From Thermoproteota archaeon (GTDB lineage: Archaea; Thermoproteota; Thermoprotei_A; Sulfolobales; NBVN01), in the NCBI GenBank assembly GCA_030550455.1, contig JAUQPH010000008.1, forward strand, positions 1 to 58,720: DNA of 58,720 nt. The letters are read 5' to 3'. The notes under the pieces were generated by a model. It was given only the letters and a program-made list of their open reading frames with translations. It was not told where the DNA came from and did no database searches. Positions 49,965 to 58,620 of this stretch are shown one piece after another. Each line of letters opens with the position of its first letter. The first letter of the stretch is position 1. The position numbers were made by a program, and so were the translations under genes.

Positions 49965-50624
49965 CTATGAGATCCTGCCCTGGTGTAAGACCTTACTCAC
50001 TCCAATACCGTAATTTGAGACTAGATCTGTAGTTGTTATTAGTACAGACGCTCCTACTTCAGCCACTACCTCCCTAATAAGCTCTACTACCGTCGAGACC
50101 GATAAGTCGTCTAGATTAGAGAAAGGTTCGTCAGCAACTACGAGCCTAGGCTTCTTTATTAAGGCTCTAGCTATTGCTACTCTCTGCCTCTCACCCCCAC
50201 TAAGCTCACTAGGGTACCTGTCTTTGAGGTCCTCGAGGTCAAGGCGGCTAAGAATCTCTCTCACACGCTCCGACCTCTCTCCTTTAGGAACTCCCAGGAG
50301 TGCTAGAGGTAGCTCCAAGTTCTCGAAGACCGTCAGCCTCGGAAGAAGAGTGAACTCTTGGTCGACGTACCCTAAGTACTTAAGCCTGAGAGACGACCTC
50401 ATTGCGTCACTAGCCCTAGAGGCCTCCACACCTAGAAACTCTACTGAACCAGCATCTGGCAGTAGGAGGAGTGAAGCTATCTTGGCTAGAGTAGTCTTAC
50501 CAACACCACTTCTCCCCCTAACTATGACGACATCACCTGGCTTAAGCTCGAGGTCTACCCCCCGAAGAACCACTTCACTACCTACTACCTTACACACGCT
50601 TCTTAGTGCAAGCACAGTGGTCAT
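49965..50624 (-). CDS. ABC transporter ATP-binding protein (LolD/MacB type)
   Basis: 219 residues from ATG 50624, which overlaps the stop of the upstream gene as ATGA. Walker A RGRSGVGKTTLAKI, signature LSGGERQRVAIARAL, Walker B LVVADEPFSNLDD. The short size and sequence match the MacB/LolD class, which pair with FtsX-like permeases; two such permeases are encoded upstream in the same run. Probably drives lipoprotein or envelope-protein handling rather than solute import. Confidence 0.92.
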   Translation of the reverse strand: MTTVLALRSVCKVVGSEVVLRGVDLELKPGDVVIVRGRSGVGKTTLAKIASLLLLPDAGSVEFLGVEASRASDAMRSSLRLKYLGYVDQEFTLLPRLTVFENLELPLALLGVPKGERSERVREILSRLDLEDLKDRYPSELSGGERQRVAIARALIKKPRLVVADEPFSNLDDLSVSTVVELIREVVAEVGASVLITTTDLVSNYGIGVSKVLHQGRIS

Positions 50625-52114
50625 GCTCGCCCCCAAACGAGCAAGTAGAAGTTGCTGTAGAGGAGGTTTAAGCTACTCTTAACTTTGTCGAAGCTACGTA
50701 CTGGGTATCTGTCTACTGGTGAAAGAACGTAGCCGTACCTTAAGTTATCTACGTAGAGCACTAGGGGGTCGGTCCCCCCGGAGCCCCTAAGTACCTCAAT
50801 GCCGCATATCGCACTAACCTCTACCTCCGGTCCCACGATGTACTGGATCTTAGCATCACCACATACCTTAGTGGGAAGTAGTGGTGTGATCCTAAGTACG
50901 TCTAGCTCAGCTTCTCTATATACCCAGTAGTAGGTAGTAGAGTCCCCGAACAGTAGGGCGTTAGCAGATATTCCGATACCCGCAATTAATATGGCTAGCT
51001 GGAGTAGGTCTAGGAGCTTACTATCAGACTTCACTAGTGCCGGCGCTATAGCTACTGCCCACACTACGTAGTTGAGAACCCTATGGGCTAGAGGCAGTAG
51101 AGCGGGTTGTGCTAGAAAGACGTATAGAGCTGCTGTAGCTATTGGGAGTAGTATTGAATCAGGTACAACCGACCAAGGTACTCCACCCTTCTTAACGAGT
51201 AGGGCTAGCAGCATAGCCCCGAGTACGAGTGCGTAGAGAGCAGTAGAGGTATCGAGTAGGTTGACCGAGCTGAAGACAGCGGATGCGAGAGCTATTGGGG
51301 CGAGTAGGAGAGAGCTCCTGACTCTACTGCCCCTGTTGAGAGCATACCAACCATAGACTACTGTAGCTATAGCTACTAGAGCTACTAAGTCGTAGATTTC
51401 CAGCTTGAGCTTAAGTCCCTCCCAGCTATAGAAAGCTGCGTACACTGCGTAAGTGGCTACAAGTACTGCCGAAACAGCTCCAACCCAGAGGGCCTCTTCC
51501 CGCCTTAAGCGAGGGCTATCCTCTCCGAATAACCTAGTGAGTAAGTAGCTCACCATAGCCGACGCTAGGATGACGGGTGTGAGTGGATGAGAAGTTACTA
51601 GAGAGATAGAGAGGGCTAAAACGGTTAGAAGTATGCTACTGCGAGGTTTGTGTATCGTTACTAAGACTAGTGCGGCAGCTATGGGGTAGGAGTAGACCTC
51701 CTTAAGCACCGTAGTTGTGAACACAACGAAAGATGGTGTGGCGCTGAAGACTAGAGAGCATATTAACGCTCTCCGCACGCTGGAAACTCTTAACGCAACA
51801 GCATATACAAATAGAGTCAGACACGTAGAAACAGCTACGACACCAGCGTACCTAAAGAACACTGCGGCATCTAGACTAGTTATCTCAGAGTAAACCACTC
51901 CAGAAATTATCGAAGCCGGCCACCTGTTGTGGTACCCACCTAGCTCGGTATGGTTCCAGAACCTCAAGTTCGGCTTCTCGATCATCATATACGCAGTTTT
52001 AATTAGAGGCCACACGTCAGTCGAGAAGTAGTGACCCGCAGCTACTGCCGGGAGGAGCCTTACGAGTGCGGCAACTGCTACCACTACTGCTACCAGCAGC
52101 TTCTTACTCAACAT
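50621..52114 (-). CDS. GT-C-like polytopic membrane protein
   Basis: 497 residues from ATG 52114 (11-nt overlap with the permease gene). About 11-12 TM segments. An acidic residue in the first extracytoplasmic loop (HYFSTDVWPL) and the following GGYHNRWP resemble GT-C glycosyltransferases and archaeal oligosaccharyl-transferase relatives that use polyprenyl-linked sugars. A soluble ~100-residue C-terminal domain follows. Identification is structural rather than by strong motif; it may glycosylate surface proteins handled by the neighbouring exporter. Confidence 0.6.
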   Translation of the reverse strand: MLSKKLLVAVVVAVAALVRLLPAVAAGHYFSTDVWPLIKTAYMMIEKPNLRFWNHTELGGYHNRWPASIISGVVYSEITSLDAAVFFRYAGVVAVSTCLTLFVYAVALRVSSVRRALICSLVFSATPSFVVFTTTVLKEVYSYPIAAALVLVTIHKPRSSILLTVLALSISLVTSHPLTPVILASAMVSYLLTRLFGEDSPRLRREEALWVGAVSAVLVATYAVYAAFYSWEGLKLKLEIYDLVALVAIATVVYGWYALNRGSRVRSSLLLAPIALASAVFSSVNLLDTSTALYALVLGAMLLALLVKKGGVPWSVVPDSILLPIATAALYVFLAQPALLPLAHRVLNYVVWAVAIAPALVKSDSKLLDLLQLAILIAGIGISANALLFGDSTTYYWVYREAELDVLRITPLLPTKVCGDAKIQYIVGPEVEVSAICGIEVLRGSGGTDPLVLYVDNLRYGYVLSPVDRYPVRSFDKVKSSLNLLYSNFYLLVWGRA

Positions 52115-53225
52115 GCTCTCTAACTCCCCACCCGACACCCGAGGTTAGGAGGACCGCCTGGATTGCCGCTATTGAGGCAACTTCCCTAATTCTCAGGCTG
52201 GGAGCTATCGAGTAGCTTAGGACTCTTAAAGCTAGGTAGTTCCCCAACAACATATTCGCAAGTGAGGCGAGAACTAGTGCTAGAGTAGTGTACACTAAAG
52301 CTATTACAACGAACATTAGAGACAGCTTAGCTCTAGAGACGCCGAGGAACCTTAAGGTGTTGGCAGGTCCTCTAAAAACTTTGACTAGTGCCTCCCCGAA
52401 GATCGGTAGGCAGAGCATAGCTATAGTAGCTACCGAGTAAGCAAGATAGTAGAGGAAGTCTCTGTGTAAGCCCAACCTACCTATGTATACTTCGGGAAGC
52501 TCTGCCCTCATCTCGACTGCGACCTCGCTCCCCCTCTGAGTAAGCACTAGGAGCGCTCTACTTAGAACAGACACCTCTAGGGTGAGTCCCAGTCTAGACG
52601 CCAGATAGGAGAGGACTCTCGAGTCTTCAGACCTAACTACGGCAATAGAGTAGCTATCGCCTGCCAACCCCCTCAGCTCTCTAGCTAGCTCTACACCAGA
52701 GATTACCTCAGATGCGTAAATTGATGGAAGGTCTGCGACAGCGCAGACGTGAGCTAGGAGGAATTTCCTAGTTAGAATAGAGTACAAAGGTATGACAGCA
52801 CCTTCCCCAACTCCAAGTTCTCCGGCAAGCCTGCGGCTAACTACTACGCAGTACTCCCCCCATAGCTCAAAACCGAGTAGTTTGCGCAACCTCTCCCCCT
52901 CTAGCCCCCTGACTACTACGACCTTACCGCCTGCGAAAACTGGGGCAAGTACTATGAACTCTATATCGACGTCTGTAACATTACTAACTAGCCCCTCTAC
53001 GTAACTCCTCCTGATTACGGAGGTCATGGGGGAGATAGAGTAGCTCGAAACTACGAGCCCGCTCCCATCCAGTGAGGCAATGTCGTAATAGAGCCTATAG
53101 AATGAGCTGGCTAGACCTAGCGCACTTAGAGATAGAAACGAGAGAGTGGCTAATAAAGCTATGAAACCTGCGTGATGTAGGTAGGGGATGGACTTTAGTA
53201 ATGCCTTAAGGTCAGCTGAACACAC
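52104..53225 (-). CDS. FtsX/MacB-like ABC permease, subunit 1
   Basis: 373 residues: one N-terminal TM, a ~200-residue extracytoplasmic domain (residues ~45-240, with ELWGEYCVVVSRRLAGELG typical of MacB-domain proteins), then three TM helices (YYLAYSVATIAMLCLPIF onward). This four-TM layout is that of FtsX/MacB permeases. Overlaps the next permease gene by 14 nt. Partner of the ATP-binding protein. Confidence 0.8.
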   Translation of the reverse strand: MCSADLKALLKSIPYLHHAGFIALLATLSFLSLSALGLASSFYRLYYDIASLDGSGLVVSSYSISPMTSVIRRSYVEGLVSNVTDVDIEFIVLAPVFAGGKVVVVRGLEGERLRKLLGFELWGEYCVVVSRRLAGELGVGEGAVIPLYSILTRKFLLAHVCAVADLPSIYASEVISGVELARELRGLAGDSYSIAVVRSEDSRVLSYLASRLGLTLEVSVLSRALLVLTQRGSEVAVEMRAELPEVYIGRLGLHRDFLYYLAYSVATIAMLCLPIFGEALVKVFRGPANTLRFLGVSRAKLSLMFVVIALVYTTLALVLASLANMLLGNYLALRVLSYSIAPSLRIREVASIAAIQAVLLTSGVGWGVREHVE

Positions 53226-54180
53226 GGTAGTACCCCCTCTGAAAGACCACGTAGGCTAGTGGAGCCTCCAGTAGGGAGAGAGCTACTGGTAGCAGTAGAC
53301 AGTGTGACCCTAAAACCGGAGCTGGAAAGGTTGCGGTACTTAGGTTTGCAAGGATTACCCTGCCCAGTAGTAAGACCACGTACCCTAGAAAAAGGCTGTA
53401 TAGAGAGACTACTAGCACGGCCATAGAGCAGAAGGAGGTAAACGCTGAAGTCAGCCTTCTTCGGCTAACTCCTAAGCTACCTAGGGCGTACACTTCCTGC
53501 TTCACTTCGTCGAATACTTTAAGCGTCGTGAGGTATAGTGCAGGTACATATGCTGAAATAACTAGGAGAGAGTACCTTGAAGCAAGTTGAGATAAGTCAC
53601 TAACTACCGACTCAGTAACCTGTCGACCAACACTTGCTGAGTCAGTAAAGCAGAGAAACCCTGACTCAGTATGAGGAGCGAGTACACCTATTATTATTGG
53701 GGCGTTGACTGCCTTGAGCCTCGCTTGAATAGCGCACACGTTGAGGCGTACATCACCTAGCATGACCTCTAGGTAGGTTGGTAGGTGTACTTCTAGACTC
53801 GAAAGGCTCTGGGGGAGTAGGACTGCTGGTGTGGGGCATTCTCCAGCCTCCTTTACTAAGTCCACACCTATTATCATAGAGAGTTCTTCGGTGTCTAACG
53901 CATATAGCGCTGGAGTAGTGGTAGAGGCATTCCCATGTACTAGCGTGGCGAGTCCGTAGCTTACTCTCGAGCAGTTTCTTCCCACAGGTTCTCTAGACAG
54001 TAGTAGGGCTCCACCAGATAAGTGCCTCACTAGGTCTTCTGAGAGTAGCTCGACCGCAGTTACCGAAGCCGTTAGGGTGAGAGTGATTAGTGTGGGAGGT
54101 AGTACTGCGAGTAAGATAACTAGCGCAGTCTTCTTCCTAAACGCAGATACTGCGAGGGTCTTGAAGCAGTGTGTGAGCAC
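53212..54180 (-). CDS. FtsX/MacB-like ABC permease, subunit 2
   Basis: 322 residues with the same design: N-terminal TM (TALVILLAVLPPTLITLTL), an extracytoplasmic part with two Cys (RNCSRV, EAGECPTP) and three C-terminal TM helices, preceded by the loop EVKQEVYALGSLGVSRRRL typical of the coupling helix. Less conserved than its partner. The two probably form a heterodimeric permease. Confidence 0.78.
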   Translation of the reverse strand: MLTHCFKTLAVSAFRKKTALVILLAVLPPTLITLTLTASVTAVELLSEDLVRHLSGGALLLSREPVGRNCSRVSYGLATLVHGNASTTTPALYALDTEELSMIIGVDLVKEAGECPTPAVLLPQSLSSLEVHLPTYLEVMLGDVRLNVCAIQARLKAVNAPIIIGVLAPHTESGFLCFTDSASVGRQVTESVVSDLSQLASRYSLLVISAYVPALYLTTLKVFDEVKQEVYALGSLGVSRRRLTSAFTSFCSMAVLVVSLYSLFLGYVVLLLGRVILANLSTATFPAPVLGSHCLLLPVALSLLEAPLAYVVFQRGYYRVFS

Positions 54181-54182
54181 TA

Positions 54183-54701
54183 CTACACCACTCTCAGGAG
54201 TTTGAACTTTCTATAGGCAGCTACTAGAGCTAGTAGTGAAGTATATAGTGAGAGCGACACAAGGACTGGCTCAAGCCTTATACCCCACGGCGTGTAGTTC
54301 AATATTAAACCTACTAATGGGACTACTGCTAGCGAGAGACCTATAGAGAGAGCAAGTCTCTCGAGAGAAGTGAGAGACCTCTCCTCAGGGTAGAGGGCCT
54401 CTACTGTTGAATAGCCTACAGCAAACAAGACTAAGACAGACCCAAGTACGTACCTCAAGTAGAGTACTGGGTAGAGAACAGTGGAGAGATACACTGAGGC
54501 TACGGTTAGTGCGACTAGAGATAGGAGCGTCCAGAGCCATAGAGAGTAGTCAGCTCTAGCTAAGTACTCAACGTAGGTCTTCGGTGGGTTCGGGTCTACG
54601 ATCCTGATCTTGCCGCTACGGACGTCCTCGAAGACATTCTTTAGGTTCCTGTAGCTAACTCCACGCGACTTTACGTACTCCTCGAGAGTAGTGCTACGCA
54701 A
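54183..54701 (-). CDS. DUF1616 membrane protein, membrane part
   Basis: 172 residues with four TM segments. The DUF1616 core is clear: LYPEERSLTSLERLALSIGLSLAVVPLVGL and ILNYTPWGIRL. The N-terminus carries a small helical region (LEEYVKSRGVSYRNLKNVF). The usual extracytoplasmic C-terminal domain is missing and seems encoded by the next gene upstream. TTG start, 3 nt from the next gene's end. Confidence 0.82.
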   Translation of the reverse strand: MRSTTLEEYVKSRGVSYRNLKNVFEDVRSGKIRIVDPNPPKTYVEYLARADYSLWLWTLLSLVALTVASVYLSTVLYPVLYLRYVLGSVLVLFAVGYSTVEALYPEERSLTSLERLALSIGLSLAVVPLVGLILNYTPWGIRLEPVLVSLSLYTSLLALVAAYRKFKLLRVV

Positions 54702-54704
54702 ATC

Positions 54705-55199
54705 CTACACCCTCAAAACTCTGACGTAGAGGTGATTCCACCTCCCACTGTAGACCCAGTCACCTGTCTTTAGGTCGTATACCCACAGCTCGATTACTAA
54801 AGCAACTTTCTCACTCTGGGGGAGTTCTAGCGGTATTGGTAGCTTTACTTTACGCAGTACCTCCTGTTTGTGGGAGACTAAAGCAGTTATGTTCTTAACG
54901 ACCGATGCTTTACTCGGTGTCGTGTTCGTTGGTAGATCCCCTGGTTCAACCACTTTATACCTTACTTGCGCTAGTATCGGGTACCCTACGTGGTTGTACA
55001 CGTAGACACACAGCTCTACCTCTCCCCCTAGGTACACCTCTCTTGGGTATGCACCGATCCTGCAGCTAGAGTCTAAGAGTCCTAGAGCCGTAAAGGGCTC
55101 TACTACCTCCGGTCTCAGTACTGAAGCAGACGCGAGTACCGAACCTACTACCGATATAGCGAGTATGACCGCAAAAACCTCCTCATCTAGGACGTTCAC
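54705..55199 (-). CDS. Secreted beta-sandwich protein, likely the separated DUF1616 C-terminal domain
   Basis: 164 residues: one N-terminal TM/anchor (FAVILAISVVGSVLASASVL) and an exposed domain beginning EPFTALGLLDSSCRIGAYPREVYLGGEVELCVYVYNH, the pattern that follows the TM region in fused DUF1616 proteins. Two Cys may form a disulfide. Overlaps its upstream neighbour by 17 nt. So DUF1616 function is split over two genes here. Confidence 0.68.
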   Translation of the reverse strand: MNVLDEEVFAVILAISVVGSVLASASVLRPEVVEPFTALGLLDSSCRIGAYPREVYLGGEVELCVYVYNHVGYPILAQVRYKVVEPGDLPTNTTPSKASVVKNITALVSHKQEVLRKVKLPIPLELPQSEKVALVIELWVYDLKTGDWVYSGRWNHLYVRVLRV

Positions 55200-55584
55200 T
55201 AGTCACCACCCAGTTCCTCCTGGTCTCATACCAGAGGTAGATGTAGAGCCTTGGTAAGAGCAGGTAAACTAAGAGAGGTATGGAAAGCAGTAACGCTGCA
55301 GTACCGTACTTAACAAGGTTCTTCGTAAGCACTATAAACCCCGCCTCTCTCTCCAGAACGAGTAGGTGCCTCTCTACTTCAGACATCAACTTTAAGGCTC
55401 TATCGTAATCTCCCGACTCTATGGATTCTATGGTTGAGGCTAGGAGCTCCTCGACCTCACCGGTCTCAACCCCCTTGAGGGACAGCTCGACAGTCCTCGA
55501 ATAAAGCTCGAGGAACTTCGAGTGGACGTCTCCACCGAGAGACACAACCGAGTGGAGAACTAGGAGAACTAGGAGAACAAGCAC
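55183..55584 (-). CDS. Membrane protein with signal segment, helical ectodomain and one TM
   Basis: 133 residues from GTG 55584: a hydrophobic N-terminus, a helical acidic ectodomain (KGVETGEVEELLASTIESIE, LKLMSEVERHLLVLE), a TM (~residues 92-112) and a basic tail. The frame continues upstream for ten more codons to CTG 55614 right after a TAG, and would then read L-KTVYALVSA, a more typical signal-peptide start; CTG initiation is possible but unproven. First gene of the minus-strand envelope run. Unknown family. Confidence 0.58.
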   Translation of the reverse strand: MLVLLVLLVLHSVVSLGGDVHSKFLELYSRTVELSLKGVETGEVEELLASTIESIESGDYDRALKLMSEVERHLLVLEREAGFIVLTKNLVKYGTAALLLSIPLLVYLLLPRLYIYLWYETRRNWVVTSERPR

Positions 55585-55614
55585 TGCCGAAACGAGCGCG
55601 TAGACTGTCTTCAG

Positions 55615-56036
55615 CTAGCACACCCAAGCTACTAAAAGAACTCACTAAATTAGCTTACGTCGAGATCTCTATTTCGAGCACCCTCGGGCTGAACTAGCTC
55701 CCACAGGTGGCTTTAGCACAGAACTTAGTTAGCATAGTACGTGAGCTCTCGATTACGTAAAGAAGCTTGTTGGTGTTGCTAACGGACGTTAGGTCTGGAG
55801 CTATAGGTGGAGAATTCCCGCTTCCGTGGGCTTGGTTATTGGTTCACTCAAGCTTTCAAAGTACTCCTAAAGGCGGAGCTAACGCACTTAGTCAGGCACG
55901 CACCTCGAAATAGCTAGGTAAGTCGGCTTTCATACCGTAACACACAGTACTTTTAAGAAGGAGTCTTTATACTGGTTGGTGTAGATACATCGAACTAAGA
56001 AGCTACTCAGCGAAGCTGTCTGTTGGATGCTTTGTT
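55615..56036 (+). promoter_or_regulatory. Intergenic region with divergent promoters
   Basis: About 420 bp without a gene between two divergent envelope genes. A TATA-like TTTATAC near 55966-55972, ~65 nt before the archaeosortase ATG, is the likely promoter for that gene. No striking repeats or strong hairpins were noticed in the rest. Confidence 0.4.
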
Positions 56037-57641
56037 ATGGTGTCTCTAATGGGTTTTCTAGCTCAAAGCCTATACCGAGGCTTCTTCGAGTCAGTGATTA
56101 AGCTTTCTCTCAGTGAGGAGTACAGCTATGTGCTCGTTACTTTCACTACGGTTTTAGCTGTCGTATACTTGTCAATAAGGTACGTAGGGTTTTCTTACAG
56201 TGTTCGCCTAAGTAAGGTTCTGACGTCTGCCTTCCTATATACCTTAGCTGCTTCAACCCGCCTTCTCTCTAGCTTCAGCCCTGAGTACTGCGTAATCCTT
56301 CAGGGCCTGAGCTTTGTGCTTTTCTTCGTCTCCACCGTGCTCTTAGTCTACAACCCTGCCTCTCCCTTTCACATACTACCGATGCTAACAGTGTTTCTAC
56401 TAGTACCAGTACCTACCGATTTCGCTGACTCTATAGCACAACTGCTTTCCAGGGTCATCGGAAGGGTAGCTGCTGCTTTAACTGGTTCTAAAATCGTGGA
56501 GACCTCTAGCTACGTATTGCTCGAAGTTAGCACACCAGGTGGAGTCAGAACTCTGAGTGTTGAGACTGTGTGTAGTGGTGTAGTAGCACTCGGTAGCGTA
56601 ATAGCCACTGTCCCGGTTCTAGCACTCCTAGCTGCTGTAGGTCGGGCTAGAGCAAGTAGAAAGGCCCTCATCTCACTAGTTGCAACTGCTTTCGCAGTAG
56701 GGTTGGGGCTTCTCGGTAACATAGTGAGACTCCTGCTAGTTCTTTACGCAGCGCGTAGTACTGATATAGAGACGGCCATGAACGCGTCTCAGTACTCTCC
56801 TTCAGCACTATACTCCTTTATTTCTACGCTAGTCGCCTTTCTCTTGACCTCAAAGTACGGTGAGATGGAGGCAGTTAATGCGATGAAACACGGTGTTAGC
56901 AGGAGTCTAGACGCTTCCTGGAGTCAAGTCGTCGGGGTGCTAGCTCTCTCAGTTGTAGTAGTTTCTGTTTTTTCTTCGGTAACCATAATAGCTGGAAGCA
57001 CTCTAGTTACTGGAGGTACCGGCTTTACTCTTGAGGTGGCCAGTCTCGGTAACCTACTGGAAGATCCAGCACCCTACTTCAGTACCGAAGATGTTACTTA
57101 CTTGAGCGTCCTCTACGACGGTTACTTAACTAGAGTACTGGGAGCTCTAACTGCGTACAGTGTCAGCCTGGAGTACCGAGGACGTATCTATAGTGGATAC
57201 CTAGAGCTAGTGGATACCCCAGTAAAACTCCATACGTGGCGATTACTCCTATCGACCCAGGGGTATACAGTGACTAAGTCATGGAGTGAGAGCCTTGGTG
57301 GTCTCTACGTGAGCTACGTTGTTGCAGAAAAGAGTGGGGAGAAATACTTACTAACTCACGCTATAGTCCCGACTAGAGTGAAGACAGGGGGGTCTGAATA
57401 CAGGTTATTCGCTAGGGTATCGGTGTTTACTCCATTCGAAGACCTAGCTAGAGCAGTCGAATACTCCACAGAGCTCGTCCTAGCAGTGGTTGGTGAGAAC
57501 ATAGAGGAGGTGAGGCCGAATACTGAGGTTGTGAGCGCACTACTCATTACTAGCTACTCTCTACTCGCAATTCTCGCAGTATACTTGTTCTTCGTTAGTA
57601 GCAGATTAGCTGTTTACCGCATTAAGTCCAAAGGACGTTAG
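56037..57641 (+). CDS. Exosortase/archaeosortase-family membrane protein with long C-terminal extension
   Basis: 534 residues. The first ~280 hold about eight TM helices with the family layout: catalytic Cys in ETVCSGVVALGS, then Arg in LLGNIVRLLLVLYAAR. The third catalytic residue (His or Arg in known enzymes) is not clear in the following NASQYSPSALYSF. The next ~220 residues are an extracytoplasmic beta-rich domain between TM helices (ITIIAGSTLV start, ending with VVSALLITSYSLLAILAVYLF). Such extensions occur in EpsI-like fusions. Would cut and transfer a C-terminal sorting signal to a lipid; no protein with a recognisable PGF-like tail is in view. Confidence 0.7.
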   Translation: MVSLMGFLAQSLYRGFFESVIKLSLSEEYSYVLVTFTTVLAVVYLSIRYVGFSYSVRLSKVLTSAFLYTLAASTRLLSSFSPEYCVILQGLSFVLFFVSTVLLVYNPASPFHILPMLTVFLLVPVPTDFADSIAQLLSRVIGRVAAALTGSKIVETSSYVLLEVSTPGGVRTLSVETVCSGVVALGSVIATVPVLALLAAVGRARASRKALISLVATAFAVGLGLLGNIVRLLLVLYAARSTDIETAMNASQYSPSALYSFISTLVAFLLTSKYGEMEAVNAMKHGVSRSLDASWSQVVGVLALSVVVVSVFSSVTIIAGSTLVTGGTGFTLEVASLGNLLEDPAPYFSTEDVTYLSVLYDGYLTRVLGALTAYSVSLEYRGRIYSGYLELVDTPVKLHTWRLLLSTQGYTVTKSWSESLGGLYVSYVVAEKSGEKYLLTHAIVPTRVKTGGSEYRLFARVSVFTPFEDLARAVEYSTELVLAVVGENIEEVRPNTEVVSALLITSYSLLAILAVYLFFVSSRLAVYRIKSKGR

Positions 57642-57894
57642 CTTGAGCTACTGCCGTAACCTAGGTAAGTCGGTGGTAGCACTGCTGCAAGCACTAGGTC
57701 CTGCTAGTTATAAGGTAGTGGATAACTCTCTATAGGAGTCGGTGGTATCGTGGTAACCTGCGGAGCTACATCTGGCTACTCTAGCTCTGCGAACCTACTA
57801 AAGCTTTCCACCTCATTTACTCCGTTGTTGCGGGTACCGTTAGTCGAGTCTCCCTTGGCGGTAGCCGCAGAATAGCTTCTTAGGTGGTTCGTGA

Positions 57895-58620
57895 GTGGTG
57901 TTACAGCACAGGAGTGAGAGCGGTGGAGCGACCCACCTAGTAGGCAGATCCCTAGGGTTGGTAGCTCTTGGTCTGGGAGCAGCATCATCCACTCTACTTA
58001 GAGTGTGCAGTGAAGACTACCTAGCCTTAGTTGCGTCAGGCTTTCTGCTGATGCTGAGCATAAACATTCTGCTGGTCTATCGGAGGTATGTCGATTACTA
58101 CCTAATTGCTGTCTCATTTCTAGTAGTAGAGCTAGTCTACTCCCTTACTACGCTAGCGGGAGTAACCCAAATTTATTTAGACTTAGTAGACTTAGCTCTC
58201 ATCGCTCTATCGCTCGCCTCTGTGGGTTACTACTGGTTCCTAGCTGACGTTCCTTCTGTGTTTAGGGTGTATACACCAGCATCCGTCTTAGTATCTACCT
58301 TCATAGGCATTTACTTCGGTCTGAAGTACCCGGTTAGATTGCCTCTACTCACCATAACTGACGCTCTAGCATCTCTAACCTCATCGCCTAGTGGTGTGAG
58401 TAGAGTCGAGTCGGCTACTGTAGCAACATTATTCTTCATACTTTTTTATCTATCTCCAGTAGTTGTAGATGTAGGTGTTGAGGCACTAACTATGTTCGCA
58501 GCTCTCTACTTAGCAAGGAACTTGATGCTCCACAGCAGGCTCTACCAGTTTAGGCAAGGGTTTAGTGCTTTAGTAAGCATAGACATGGTATTAAAGCCCA
58601 TACTGGTGGTTCTCACTTGA
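57895..58620 (+). CDS. Polytopic membrane protein of unknown function
   Basis: Up to 241 residues, seven or eight TM segments, no family recognised. The N-terminal ~20 residues are polar, and a later start is possible. Follows the exosortase-like gene by 250 bp in the same direction and its stop overlaps the next gene's start, so it may take part in the same envelope process. Confidence 0.55.
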   Translation: MVLQHRSESGGATHLVGRSLGLVALGLGAASSTLLRVCSEDYLALVASGFLLMLSINILLVYRRYVDYYLIAVSFLVVELVYSLTTLAGVTQIYLDLVDLALIALSLASVGYYWFLADVPSVFRVYTPASVLVSTFIGIYFGLKYPVRLPLLTITDALASLTSSPSGVSRVESATVATLFFILFYLSPVVVDVGVEALTMFAALYLARNLMLHSRLYQFRQGFSALVSIDMVLKPILVVLT

